From positions 744,001-808,000 of the forward strand of contig NZ_JAFBGM010000001.1 of the NCBI RefSeq assembly GCF_016811105.1: a stretch of 64,000 bases of DNA, in the 5' to 3' direction. Position numbers and translations under genes: made by a program. This DNA comes from Aurantibacter crassamenti. GTDB lineage: Bacteria; Bacteroidota; Bacteroidia; Flavobacteriales; Flavobacteriaceae. Positions within the stretch are counted from its first letter, which is position 1, and every line of letters starts with the position of its first letter. This document shows positions 55,483-64,000 of this stretch, one piece after another. Below the pieces are notes generated by a model, which had not been told where the DNA came from, searched no databases, and worked only from the letters and a program-made list of their open reading frames with translations.

Positions 55483-57036
55483 TTATTCCGTTATCTTTAA
55501 GCTTAAACCTTTTTCAGTTTCTTTAATAATGTAAGCTTTAACAGTATTACCCACCTCATAAATATCTTTAAAATTCTTTGGCAAAGTGGTTTGATGCGCT
55601 AATCCTGTTTTACCATTCTCTAAATCTATAAACAATCCGAAATCAACAATATTTTGGATTTTACCTTTAAACGTTAGACCAACTAATGCTCCTGATGGCA
55701 TACTTAATTCAGTTTTTACTAATTCCAATACTTTTACTGCCTCTGCAGATTTACCTTTTTCTGAACCCTGACCTTCATAAAAAGCTACTTTCGCATTCAA
55801 TAAAGGTGCTAAGTTGCGAACAGATTTTACCAAATCGCTTTTCCCGAAAAAATATTGAAACCCTGCGTCATCTTTAAGAAAACCACTTTTGCCATTACCA
55901 TGAATAACCGTAATGGCACCTTTAATTTGAATTCTGTCTTTATATTTTTCTTGTACCAAAAAAGCATTCAATAGTTTTTGCTGTTCTCTAATAGATGCTG
56001 CTTCTTGTAATTCAATTTTGTAGTAATCAAATATTTTCTGATAATCTTGTTTTACTTTCCATTCATTTTCTTTTAATATTGAAGCAATCATTTTAGCAAA
56101 AACTACCCCCTCATCTGTTCTAGCTAGTTTATTTAAAATTCTTGCCTGTAAATAATAGAGGTTAATCAAGTACTTAGCATCATTGCCAAGCAAGGCACTA
56201 TCAATAGAAAATTGCCATGCCTTTTTATAATCATCTTGTTCAAAATAAAGCTCTGCCAAATCTCTGTAGAGAAACCATTTTGAACCGCCTTCTCTACTTT
56301 CCACCAATTCTTTGAAAATAGCTTCACTTTCTTCTTGCACCCCTAAATGTTCTAAACTCAATGCCTTTCTCATAGGAAACCAAATCTCATTACTAAAATG
56401 AAATTTATCTATGGTTTCTAAAGCTGTATTACACGCCTCTTTACAATCTTCAAAGCGCTCTAGCTTTAATAATGCTTTGGTCTTTAAACCATAGTATTTT
56501 TCATAAGGCGAGGCTTTTTCTATTGTACCCCTTGTTTTATGCTCGTAAGTTTCTACCTCTTTAGATAGTTTGTTTGGGTCTAAAAATTCCAGATAGCTTA
56601 GTATTCTTTCTCCGTTAAAAATTCCTTTTGCAAAGGCGTCTAAGGTTTTAAAAACTACAATGGTAAATGCACAAGGAAATTTTGAATTCTCCTGCATGTT
56701 TTGCTGCCTTAACATTTTTAAGGTCTCCTCAAATTGCCAAAGATTATCTAAAATTTCTCGTTCGCTTTTTCCCTTAAAAAAACGATCATAAATATACCAC
56801 CCAGAAATGCCCGTTACCATTTCGTCTTCTGGAAATGCTTGTAACAAATCTTTAACCATTGAGAAATGGTCTTTAGCAGGTAAAGCCCTTACACATTGCA
56901 CACAACGTAAGGCATCAAAACGATTAAATGACTCTCTGTGTTCGGTCCAGATTTTTTGGTATAACACTAGAGCTTCATCAGGTTTAGATTCCCTGATTGC
57001 GTTGGCTTGTTCTTCTATTTCCTTTCTAGTTTCCAT
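55483..57036 (-). CDS. TPR protein with C-terminal cold-shock and S1 domains
   Basis: The 517-aa protein has a helical-repeat N-terminal region (about 1-350; TPR-like units such as YGLKTKALLKLERFEDCKEA and RDLAELYFEQDDYKKAWQF). Next comes a cold-shock-like OB fold (about 375-430; GAITVIHGNGKSGFLKDD, FQYFFGKSDL). The C-terminal S1 domain (about 450-517) reads GLTFKGKIQNIVDFGLFIDL and ends with LSLKITE. The two OB folds should bind RNA or single-stranded DNA. It overlaps the upstream NERD gene by 11 bp and ends 4 bp before pglZ, so it is part of the BREX operon. It is not a standard BREX gene; sensing of phage nucleic acid or translation is inference. Confidence 0.75.
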   Translation of the reverse strand: METRKEIEEQANAIRESKPDEALVLYQKIWTEHRESFNRFDALRCVQCVRALPAKDHFSMVKDLLQAFPEDEMVTGISGWYIYDRFFKGKSEREILDNLWQFEETLKMLRQQNMQENSKFPCAFTIVVFKTLDAFAKGIFNGERILSYLEFLDPNKLSKEVETYEHKTRGTIEKASPYEKYYGLKTKALLKLERFEDCKEACNTALETIDKFHFSNEIWFPMRKALSLEHLGVQEESEAIFKELVESREGGSKWFLYRDLAELYFEQDDYKKAWQFSIDSALLGNDAKYLINLYYLQARILNKLARTDEGVVFAKMIASILKENEWKVKQDYQKIFDYYKIELQEAASIREQQKLLNAFLVQEKYKDRIQIKGAITVIHGNGKSGFLKDDAGFQYFFGKSDLVKSVRNLAPLLNAKVAFYEGQGSEKGKSAEAVKVLELVKTELSMPSGALVGLTFKGKIQNIVDFGLFIDLENGKTGLAHQTTLPKNFKDIYEVGNTVKAYIIKETEKGLSLKITE

Positions 57037-60007
57037 CTAATAAAAATTCGTGTAAAACAATGCCCATATCTAATTCTGTTTTCTTCAGAACTTTTATGTG
57101 TGAGAACATTCCTTTACCGTTATAAAATAAACCAAATTGAATTTTGCCTTTCTCCGTACTTAAAGTAAATCTATCTTGATAATCATATGCACCTACCCAA
57201 TTAAGATTCCAATCATTATTTTGACATTTTTCAAATAGTTCTCTATAAATTTCTTTTCTAAAATCATCTTCGAGTGCTTCCAAACTCAATTCTTCTTCTA
57301 TTACCTCTTCTACAGGGCTCAAACAAGCAATTGCAGCAGCTATTTGTTCATCTATACCCAATCCACTTTTTTCCGGACGTATTGAGCTTACCTCTCCTTT
57401 TAAGTTATTATTAAAAAGCATAACAAAAGGCTGTTGTGTATCTGGCATTAAATAATGTGCCTTAGTCAAATAGTCACCTGATGATTTCACCTTCTGTAAT
57501 ACAAAACCATGCAGCTCCCAGAATTCTGAATACTTACCAATTACAGCTTTGCAATTATCATGTTGCACCTCTTCTAAAAACTTTCCAATATTATCAGGAA
57601 TACTGTAAGAATCAAGTACTATAGCCATTTTAGTTTGCTGACTAGTATTAGTCCACGACACTTCTGATTTATCATCGAACAAGCAGTCCATAAAAGGATT
57701 TATTTCAACCGGATTGTGAACATATATTTGATTTTTAGCAGATGAGATACCTGAATATACCCAACGGAAATAATCTTCATTTAAAACACCTTTATTTTCC
57801 CCATGGTCTGGATGAATAATAACATCTTCAAAATTCATGCCTACCGCTTTGTGTACTGTAATACACCAACCGTAAGTGGCTTCAATAGCATTTAAAAAAG
57901 GATTTCTTTTAACGATGTAATCTCGTATTCCCTCACTATATTTTTTTAGGTATTCTTTTTCTATTTTCCGTAATGTTATCTTTGATTTATCTAACTTTCC
58001 CTTTACTCGCTCCCCCTGTTGTAATTGTTGCTCTAATTCTTTTATAGAAATGTTTATCTCTAAAAAACGAGAGTCTTGCAGTAATTTTTTATAAGTATTT
58101 GAAGATTTAAAAGGATGTTGCTTTTTAAATTCTGCTATGCATTGGTTTAAATATATTCTAAAAGCTATTTGCTCATCTCGAGTTAACTCACCTGCATTTT
58201 CTAAATAATTTTTAAAGACCCAAACATCAGTCTCTAATTTAGATTCAAGACTTAAACATTTTACACGAATCTTAATAAAGCTTAAAGTTACCGCTGTTGC
58301 ATTTTTACGAGTGATAAGCTTACTTTCTACCTCTTGTGCATCTAATACTAAAACATACATGCCATTATATAAACGAGTTGCTTTTTCAAAACCGTTTACG
58401 TCAGGTACCCATACATTATTATTTAAGAGCAAAATATCACCACTGCTTAGGTATTCACCATTATTAATCACTTTATTTTTTATATGAAGATTAGCTCTAT
58501 AAGCATCTTGTCTTTTATAAAAAAGCACCGTGTTACCTAACACTGTATTTGGTGTATGGTGAAACCATTTTTCATATATAGGAAGCAGTTCTTCAATATC
58601 AATTTTTTCTAAATTTGCCGACCAATGATATCGTAATCTGTTATATTGATTCTTTTCTATAGCATTGGCTAACTGTAATCGCTGATGGTCTACCTCATTT
58701 TTTGGGATTGTTCTTAATGGAACTCTGTAATGATACAAGTCACCGTTAAACAAGGTTTCTAAATGGGGAACTGAAATGGCTATTTCCGTAGACTTACCAA
58801 AGGTTAATGAATAAGGGTCTCCCATACAAATCAACTTGCGAGAAGTGCCTTCTAAATCTAAAAATTGTAACAAATCATTTAATAGTCTACCAGTGCCAAA
58901 TCTTAAAAAATCTGACTGATGCAAACTAGAACCAATAAAATGAGCATCTTGTAATAATATTAATGCCTTATCGTCAATATTATTATCTGATCTTAGACCT
59001 ACTACATCCATTAATTCTTTGATGTTCTCTATATCATCGGCAACCTCTATTTCTGTCTCATCTTCTTCTTGATCACCACTACTTTCTTTACCTCCATAAA
59101 TAACAGTATATAAACTATATGGATCTAAGCCGCTACGCTGTTTTACTCTTCTACGAATTCTTGAAGAATGAACCCACGTTTCTATCTGTGGCACCTTAAA
59201 TTTAGAAGCGTTCATTAGAATATAATGCATCCAGGCATCGCGGGTGGTATGATCCATAGACTCTAACACCAAAATACCCGAACCTTCTTTTTCTAAAAAA
59301 GCATGAATGTGTTCTAATTCTCCTCCGTCAACTTTTACTACTTTAGAAGAATTGTCATCTTGTTCTACCTCTTCTACCTCGTCTTCTATATAAGAGTCCC
59401 AAATTGGAGTCGGAAATTGTTTTTTTAAAGCATTTGCAACTTCTACAGAATACGTGTTGTCACTAGTATATATATTCTTTAAGAAACCTAATAAATTGCG
59501 CTCATCTTCTATGTGATAAAATGGGTATTTACCATGTACCAAACCCTCCAATTCTATAGGTCCTGAAAATAAATTAAGCGCACCTATAACCTTGAAATTT
59601 AGTTTCTTTCTTAAGGTAATATCAGTTTGGATAATACTTTTCATTTCATTACGGTATCGCTCTAGCTGTCTAAAAGGATTTTTGTGATAACTACCAGCCT
59701 TAACTATAATGCGTTCTTTGTCTTCTGGCGTATCTATATACCAAGGGGCTTCCCTAAAAGAAGCATTATCTGCTGGTAACGGTATTTGACCACTAAAATT
59801 TTTAAAATCAAGAACAAGTAAACCATACGGATACAATAATATGGCGTCTGCCCTAAAATATTGAAAGTTTTCAGATTCTGGATTTCCGATAAATAAACCG
59901 TCCCAACCTTGTTTCTCAAAAAAAGGAATTAAAAGATTGACCACCCTTCTAAATTGTTTGTTTTCTTGAGGGTTCTTTGTTTTTATAAATCGTATTTCCA
60001 GTCCCAT
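57026..60007 (-). CDS. NERD-nuclease/SF1-helicase-like fusion, degenerate ATP site
   Basis: The 993-aa protein starts with a NERD domain (about 1-190): FRADAILLYPYGLLVLDFKN carries Asp54, Asp67 and Lys69 of a PD-(D/E)xK nuclease. The remainder resembles a superfamily 1 helicase: the segment at 242-257 (GSGILVLESMDHTTRD), where Walker A should be, lacks GKT/S; the Walker B-like LILLQDAHF lacks the DE pair; but GDPYSLTFGKS and, near 718-723, the VHKAVG motif and the following WVYSGISSAKNQIYV remain. So the ATPase may be lost while the fold stays. It starts 3 bp after pglX and overlaps the next gene by 11 bp. It is not a standard BREX gene, and only some BREX types include helicases (BrxHI/BrxHII). 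Confidence 0.72.
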   Translation of the reverse strand: MGLEIRFIKTKNPQENKQFRRVVNLLIPFFEKQGWDGLFIGNPESENFQYFRADAILLYPYGLLVLDFKNFSGQIPLPADNASFREAPWYIDTPEDKERIIVKAGSYHKNPFRQLERYRNEMKSIIQTDITLRKKLNFKVIGALNLFSGPIELEGLVHGKYPFYHIEDERNLLGFLKNIYTSDNTYSVEVANALKKQFPTPIWDSYIEDEVEEVEQDDNSSKVVKVDGGELEHIHAFLEKEGSGILVLESMDHTTRDAWMHYILMNASKFKVPQIETWVHSSRIRRRVKQRSGLDPYSLYTVIYGGKESSGDQEEDETEIEVADDIENIKELMDVVGLRSDNNIDDKALILLQDAHFIGSSLHQSDFLRFGTGRLLNDLLQFLDLEGTSRKLICMGDPYSLTFGKSTEIAISVPHLETLFNGDLYHYRVPLRTIPKNEVDHQRLQLANAIEKNQYNRLRYHWSANLEKIDIEELLPIYEKWFHHTPNTVLGNTVLFYKRQDAYRANLHIKNKVINNGEYLSSGDILLLNNNVWVPDVNGFEKATRLYNGMYVLVLDAQEVESKLITRKNATAVTLSFIKIRVKCLSLESKLETDVWVFKNYLENAGELTRDEQIAFRIYLNQCIAEFKKQHPFKSSNTYKKLLQDSRFLEINISIKELEQQLQQGERVKGKLDKSKITLRKIEKEYLKKYSEGIRDYIVKRNPFLNAIEATYGWCITVHKAVGMNFEDVIIHPDHGENKGVLNEDYFRWVYSGISSAKNQIYVHNPVEINPFMDCLFDDKSEVSWTNTSQQTKMAIVLDSYSIPDNIGKFLEEVQHDNCKAVIGKYSEFWELHGFVLQKVKSSGDYLTKAHYLMPDTQQPFVMLFNNNLKGEVSSIRPEKSGLGIDEQIAAAIACLSPVEEVIEEELSLEALEDDFRKEIYRELFEKCQNNDWNLNWVGAYDYQDRFTLSTEKGKIQFGLFYNGKGMFSHIKVLKKTELDMGIVLHEFLLDGN

Positions 60008-60010
60008 AGG

Positions 60011-60541
60011 CTATCTTATTTCACTTGTTTCAATCCAATCAAACTTCCTTACTTTTTCCTTTGCTTTTTTATCGTTTAAACCTGACACTGGTTTTATGAC
60101 TTCACCAAACTTATTGTAGTTCACCAACACACCATCATCTAAATCTATAGCGATACGCTCTGTTGCTATTTTAAATAATTCGCGGTCATATTCTTGAAGT
60201 TCTAGTAGTACTTTGTTGATACGTGCCTGCTCTTTTTCTGCCGTAACTTTTTCGCGGTCTGTACCCACGTTTTTAACGTGCTCTAATTGCTCGTTTTGTG
60301 CCTTTAACTTTTCCTGATACTCTTTTAGATAGCCATTGAGTATGGTATTTAAGGTGTCTGGAGTGTAGCGATGCATATATATTAATGCATTAAACGCACC
60401 AGAAGGTGAAGAGAACATCCAGTAAATAGGGCGTTTTTTATAACGCTTTACGTGGTCCGTATAAAATGTTTTTAAGAAATACTTACGTGTATCGCCAACG
60501 CTATCTTCTACAAAGGCAAGATTTTTATCAAAGTTTTGCTT
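60011..60541 (-). repeat. pglX 3'-end repeat, copy 1
   Basis: The last 531 bp of pglX are repeated in direct orientation at 63470-64000, offset by exactly 3459 bp with stop codons aligned. Identity rises inward: 60432-60541 differs from copy 2 at one base in 110, while the region near the stop differs by roughly 15% by eye. Confidence 0.85.
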
Positions 60542-63403
60542 GCCAAAGGTGGCTTTTAAAAAGGCGTAGAAACGATTTACAATATCATCTTCAAACCACT
60601 CGTTATCTAGTATTGGGATTACATTATCATCATCTGGTAAAAAAGATACTTCCTCCTCTTTAAGTATTACAGCTTTAAGGTAATCTTCTAATGTTTCCCC
60701 TTGATTGGCTAATATTAAACCTGGTTTATCTAAACTATAACGCCCAAACATACAGCCTACTGCATAGCTAATAAACTGCGCCATAATTTCGCTTTCGCGA
60801 AATACTAGTACATCTTTTTTAATTGTAGTTTCTTCTTTTAAAATGGTAATATCTTTTAATGGCACATCTGGTGTTAACTCCTCTTGTAAACCATAGATAT
60901 CTATAAATTGACGATTGAGTTCTTCTTCGTTTTTATGCAACTCAAAAAACTTGTTTTGCCAGTATTGGCAATAGCTATCGTAGGCTTCTTCTATATCTTG
61001 ACCGCTGATGCGAATGAGTTCGTTTTGTTGGAAATCCCACGAGGTTTCTCGTGAGTTCCATTCAATTTTTGATATTTCAACATTTTTCTGACTCAAATTA
61101 AAAACAATTTCACTAAAGAACTGAGTAAGGTAAGGTAGCTTATTAAAATACCCTACGTGAAAATGCATTGTAGGATTTAATAATTGAGCCAGTTCAGTAG
61201 TTATTTTTAAATTTGCGAATGCCATCATACAATACTTCCATTTTAAATCCATTCCAAAAGCTGAATGAGCACAAGCATCATTAATAAAGCCTTCTTCATA
61301 AAATCTGAATGCATTTTTAGACGAAGTAATATCACTCCAGCTTATTGACTCCTTGAAGTGATATTTTGGATTTCTTATTACAGAAAGTTGCTTTCCTTTT
61401 TTGTTAGTAAAATTCCTGATTTCATCACCATTATTTTGCCAATTAAGATAATGTGATTGATTTCCATACCATTTTCTATATGCACCTCCTTTATTGTACT
61501 TAAACCAAACATTATTAAGTTTATCTTGTTGAACCTCAGACCAAATACGTAAAAATCTTTGGTTGTAGGCTGTGGCAAGTCCTTGCTTTGCTTCAGCTAA
61601 ATCCCCCAAACTTGGATTTTTATCAATTAAGTTATAAATAACCTCATTTAACCAATACCCTATAGGGTTACCCGGTATCTTTTTAAAATCCTGTTGATTA
61701 GTATTGTAAAACCAATCACAATCATTGTTCGATATAGCTTCTAAGGTTTTTGGTTTTTGGTTTTCTACTCCTTTAAAATCCGAAAGGCGCACATAACTAC
61801 CATAATAACCTTGAATAAATGAATTTCTAAGAACAAAAGTGGCAATAGGTACAACCGCAGGGCCAAAAGCATTATATTCCAATTGCACTAAATTGTTAAT
61901 TGTTTTATTCTGTATTACGTAGCCTCTCAACCATTCATATGATGATAAAAACATCCAAACGTATGGACAGATAAAACCAATTAAACCATCATTCTTTGTT
62001 AAACTTGTAGCTTGCGTCAAAAAACAGGCAAACAAATCTGACTTTGTATCTTTAAACTCTTTTTCTACGTATTGTTTTAAAGAACCTTCCATATAAGATG
62101 AATTTAAATACGGTGGATTTGTTACTACTAAATCATACTTACCTCCCAGAAGATTGGCTTGTTTTTTTAGTTGTATTTGTTCCTGTGCAAATAAAGAAGT
62201 TTCATCAACTATTATTTCATCTACTTCTTTTTGAGTGATTTTTATAAGTGAACCTAAAACCTTAGCATTATCAAATTTGGGATGAGAAGATATGTTTTGA
62301 AAGGCTGTTATATTAGGAATAACCTCTTTTTTTAAAAACCGCCGATGTGCATTTCGGCCTTTCATCATTAAAGCAAAACCTGCTAATTGTGCTGCTCTAT
62401 CGTCTATATCTATTCCGTAAAGGTTTTTTGTGATAATTAATTCAGGTATTTCTATTGGGTTGTAACCCTCTTCTTCATATATTTTATAAAAGATATCAAA
62501 CGCATAACAAAGTACGTGAGCAGAACCAACACAAGGGTCGAAAAACGTAATATCTTCAATTGATTTTACTTTACGTGATGGAATTAATTCAGGGTTATGT
62601 GGCTGAATATAAAACTCTAAACTATTTGTAATGTTTGTATTTGGTCTCGCTTCCTTCCATAGTTGTCCTAAAGTGTTATCAACCATATATTGTACAATCC
62701 ATCTCGGCGTAAATAACTGGGTAACAGGTGCTATTTCTTCAGCTTTATATATTTTTTTAGCGTTGATTAATTCATCTTTCTTTTCGGAAATATAAAACTG
62801 ATACAACCAACCTAAAATTTCAACTTCTTCACAATCTTCAGGTTGCATTCCAACTCTTATATCTTCGATAATGGAAAAGCTAGAAATTAAGTCGTCTGGT
62901 AATAATAACTCTGCATAGTCATCTATCTTTTCAAATAGAAAAGGAAACACTTCATTTAAGTGATTACAAGCACCAACTAATAGGGCTGCATATGCTTCAT
63001 TCTGCGCATCTGCACTTGGTATTCTGCCATCCAATACATCATAAATATGCTGGTGTTTTACGGGCAACTCTTCAGGTATGTTACCTTGTTTGGCTTCTTG
63101 TAAAATAGCAGGTAACGTACCATCCTTTATTGGACTTACGATAGAAGTACCTAGCGGTTCATAGCCATTAACATCCATAAAACGCAACGCCACAAAACGG
63201 TTAAACCACGTATAAGCTACGGTGTCTATAACATCTGTTTTAGAAGTTTTATTAATAGCTTCCTGAAGCTTTTTTAAATGGCCAGCTTTTTCACGTAAGA
63301 CAACACTATCGCTGGTTAGTACCTTCTCTAGTTTAGCTCCTATTTGGTCTAAGAGTTTTATACGTGCTTCTTGTGCAAAGCGTTTTAGTTGGTTGGTATT
63401 CAT
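60011..63403 (-). CDS. pglX: BREX type 1 adenine-specific DNA methyltransferase PglX
   Basis: The 1130-aa protein has the gamma-class N6-adenine methyltransferase motifs: SAM-binding FFDPCVGSAHVLCYA (DP at 289-290) and catalytic NPPY (429-432) in LVVTNPPYLNSSYMEGS. The N-terminal helical region (MNTNQLKRFAQEARIKLLDQ, ADAQNEAYAALLVGACNHLN) and the C-terminal target-recognition and helical parts match PglX proteins, about 1150-1250 aa. It methylates the host DNA in a BREX-specific motif and is part of the defence complex. It starts 66 bp after the stop of a second pglX whose 3' end is almost the same, so it is the downstream member of a tandem pair. Confidence 0.93.
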   Translation of the reverse strand: MNTNQLKRFAQEARIKLLDQIGAKLEKVLTSDSVVLREKAGHLKKLQEAINKTSKTDVIDTVAYTWFNRFVALRFMDVNGYEPLGTSIVSPIKDGTLPAILQEAKQGNIPEELPVKHQHIYDVLDGRIPSADAQNEAYAALLVGACNHLNEVFPFLFEKIDDYAELLLPDDLISSFSIIEDIRVGMQPEDCEEVEILGWLYQFYISEKKDELINAKKIYKAEEIAPVTQLFTPRWIVQYMVDNTLGQLWKEARPNTNITNSLEFYIQPHNPELIPSRKVKSIEDITFFDPCVGSAHVLCYAFDIFYKIYEEEGYNPIEIPELIITKNLYGIDIDDRAAQLAGFALMMKGRNAHRRFLKKEVIPNITAFQNISSHPKFDNAKVLGSLIKITQKEVDEIIVDETSLFAQEQIQLKKQANLLGGKYDLVVTNPPYLNSSYMEGSLKQYVEKEFKDTKSDLFACFLTQATSLTKNDGLIGFICPYVWMFLSSYEWLRGYVIQNKTINNLVQLEYNAFGPAVVPIATFVLRNSFIQGYYGSYVRLSDFKGVENQKPKTLEAISNNDCDWFYNTNQQDFKKIPGNPIGYWLNEVIYNLIDKNPSLGDLAEAKQGLATAYNQRFLRIWSEVQQDKLNNVWFKYNKGGAYRKWYGNQSHYLNWQNNGDEIRNFTNKKGKQLSVIRNPKYHFKESISWSDITSSKNAFRFYEEGFINDACAHSAFGMDLKWKYCMMAFANLKITTELAQLLNPTMHFHVGYFNKLPYLTQFFSEIVFNLSQKNVEISKIEWNSRETSWDFQQNELIRISGQDIEEAYDSYCQYWQNKFFELHKNEEELNRQFIDIYGLQEELTPDVPLKDITILKEETTIKKDVLVFRESEIMAQFISYAVGCMFGRYSLDKPGLILANQGETLEDYLKAVILKEEEVSFLPDDDNVIPILDNEWFEDDIVNRFYAFLKATFGKQNFDKNLAFVEDSVGDTRKYFLKTFYTDHVKRYKKRPIYWMFSSPSGAFNALIYMHRYTPDTLNTILNGYLKEYQEKLKAQNEQLEHVKNVGTDREKVTAEKEQARINKVLLELQEYDRELFKIATERIAIDLDDGVLVNYNKFGEVIKPVSGLNDKKAKEKVRKFDWIETSEIR

Positions 63404-63469
63404 TTATTTTAAGTTGATCTTGATATTTTTATATTCTTTAATCATTCTGTTTGTTATAAGATAATTTTC

Positions 63470-64000
63470 TTAGTTTATTTCGGTTGCATCTATCCAATCA
63501 AACTTCTTCACTTTGTCTTTTGCCTTTTTATCATTTAAGCCTGAAACCGATTTAATGACATTACCAAACTTATTATAGTTAACCAACACACCTTCGTCTA
63601 GATCGATAGCGATACGCTCGGTTGCTATTTTAAATAACTCACGGTCGTATTCCTGTAATTCTATAAGTACTTTATTAATACGTGCTTGTTCTTTTTCTGC
63701 ACTTACTTTTTCGCGGTCTGTACCGACATTTTTAACGTGTTCTAATTGGGTGTCTTGTGCTTTTAGTTTTTCTTGGTATTCTTTTAAATACCCATTAAGC
63801 ATAGTATTTAATGTGTCTGGTGTGTAGCGATGCATATAAATTAATGCATTAAACGCACCAGAAGGCGAAGAGAATAACCAATAAATAGGACGTTTTTTAT
63901 AACGCTTTACGTGGTCCGTATAAAATGTTTTTAAGAAATACTTACGTGTATCGCCAACGCTATCTTCTACAAAGGCAAGGTTTTTATCAAAGTTTTGCTT
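63470..64000 (-). CDS. pglX: Second PglX methyltransferase (3' end only)
   Basis: The reading frame is open to the right edge; 176 residues are visible. They are about 92% identical by eye to the end of the pglX product encoded at 60011-63403: FVEDSVGDTRKYFLKTFYTD, LNGYLKEYQEKLKAQ and ERIAIDLDEGVLVNYNKFG occur in both with few changes. The Met codon at 63835 is internal, because the frame upstream continues the PglX sequence. It would be transcribed before the downstream copy; the gap of 66 bp shows no terminator. Whether its N-terminal methyltransferase part is intact cannot be judged here. Confidence 0.85.
   Translation of the reverse strand, partial: KQNFDKNLAFVEDSVGDTRKYFLKTFYTDHVKRYKKRPIYWLFSSPSGAFNALIYMHRYTPDTLNTMLNGYLKEYQEKLKAQDTQLEHVKNVGTDREKVSAEKEQARINKVLIELQEYDRELFKIATERIAIDLDEGVLVNYNKFGNVIKSVSGLNDKKAKDKVKKFDWIDATEIN
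63470..64000 (-). repeat. pglX 3'-end repeat, copy 2 (runs off the window)
   Basis: Direct-repeat partner of 60011-60541. The longest identical block seen is 89 bp, 63891-63979, followed by one mismatch and 20 further identical bases to the edge; the repeat may continue beyond. Confidence 0.85.

Larger units (their letters stand above)
46134..64000. mobile_element. Integrative genomic island carrying a BREX defence locus
   Basis: The left end is the tRNA remnant with the tyrosine integrase gene 164 bp away. Then come helix-turn-helix, initiator-like, DnaC-like, zinc-ribbon and excisionase-like genes, and next the convergent BREX operon running off the right edge. The sharp change from carbohydrate genes to mobility and defence genes at 46.1 kb supports a single insertion. 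That BREX belongs to the same element, rather than to a neighbouring one, is inference; the second attachment copy is not in the window. Confidence 0.6.

Noticed and set aside
50971-64000. DISARM or Dnd/Ssp system, or a type I restriction system
   Set aside because: A PglX-type methyltransferase together with PglZ type A and BrxL defines BREX; no HsdR/HsdS, DrmA/B or DndB-E-like proteins are seen.
46313-64000. CRISPR array or toxin-antitoxin locus on the island
   Set aside because: No regularly spaced repeats and no small two-gene toxin-antitoxin pair with a recognisable family.

Overview
The window is AT-rich DNA from a member of the Bacteroidota, most likely a marine Flavobacteriaceae. The evidence is a SusC/SusD outer-membrane pair, secreted lipoproteins with short lipoboxes, a GH92 mannosidase-like enzyme, promoters resembling the Bacteroidota TAnnTTTG element, and start regions with little visible Shine-Dalgarno sequence. 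No species can be named from this sequence alone.

Positions 1-46063 form a carbohydrate-utilisation region made of several operons. (a) 1107-9510, minus strand: a Na+/solute symporter, two tiny membrane proteins, a GH2 enzyme of the exo-glucosaminidase type, a DegT-type aminotransferase, a glycerophosphodiesterase, a Gfo/Idh/MocA oxidoreductase and a HAD phosphatase. A cut-off ceramidase-like gene lies before it (2-1105). (b) 10048-24921, plus strand: SusC, SusD, an alpha/alpha-barrel lipoprotein, a SUMF1-like protein, a large GH-like lipoprotein, a ROK kinase, a SIS isomerase, a beta-propeller lipoprotein, a FucP-type sugar permease and a DapA/NanA-family lyase. Together these look like import and breakdown of a (probably amino-sugar) glycan. 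(c) 25100-37087, mostly minus strand: a propeller plus alpha/alpha-barrel lipoprotein, GH92, a metallophosphoesterase (plus strand), an M19 dipeptidase, an HGSNAT-like acyltransferase, an RraA-family protein, a sialidase-like protein and an AGE-family epimerase. (d) 37597-46063: a TAT-exported Gfo/Idh/MocA oxidoreductase, a PmoA/DUF6807 lipoprotein, a cytochrome c/VCBS lipoprotein, a beta-helix protein with a C-terminal PDZ domain, a small gene remnant and an exported ADP-ribosylglycohydrolase. No transcription factor gene was recognised in these 46 kb.

At about 46134 a genomic island begins. The last 15 nt of a minus-strand tRNA gene and its terminator remain at the junction, and a tyrosine integrase follows directly. 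The plus-strand genes 46313-50970 are a mobility/replication module: integrase, RteC-like protein, HTH proteins, an initiator-like protein, a DnaC-like ATPase and a zinc-ribbon protein.

From 50971 to the right edge, on the minus strand, lies a tight defence operon: a second pglX (3' end only in the window), pglX, a NERD-nuclease/helicase-like gene, a TPR-cold-shock-S1 gene, pglZ and brxL. This is a BREX type 1 system with four unusual traits: tandem pglX genes, a two-gene insertion between pglX and pglZ, a helicase-like protein with a lost Walker A motif, and a BrxL that ends in an MIT_C/phospholipase-D-like domain where a Lon protease domain is expected. brxA, brxB and brxC, if present, lie beyond the right edge. 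This is the most interesting part of the window.
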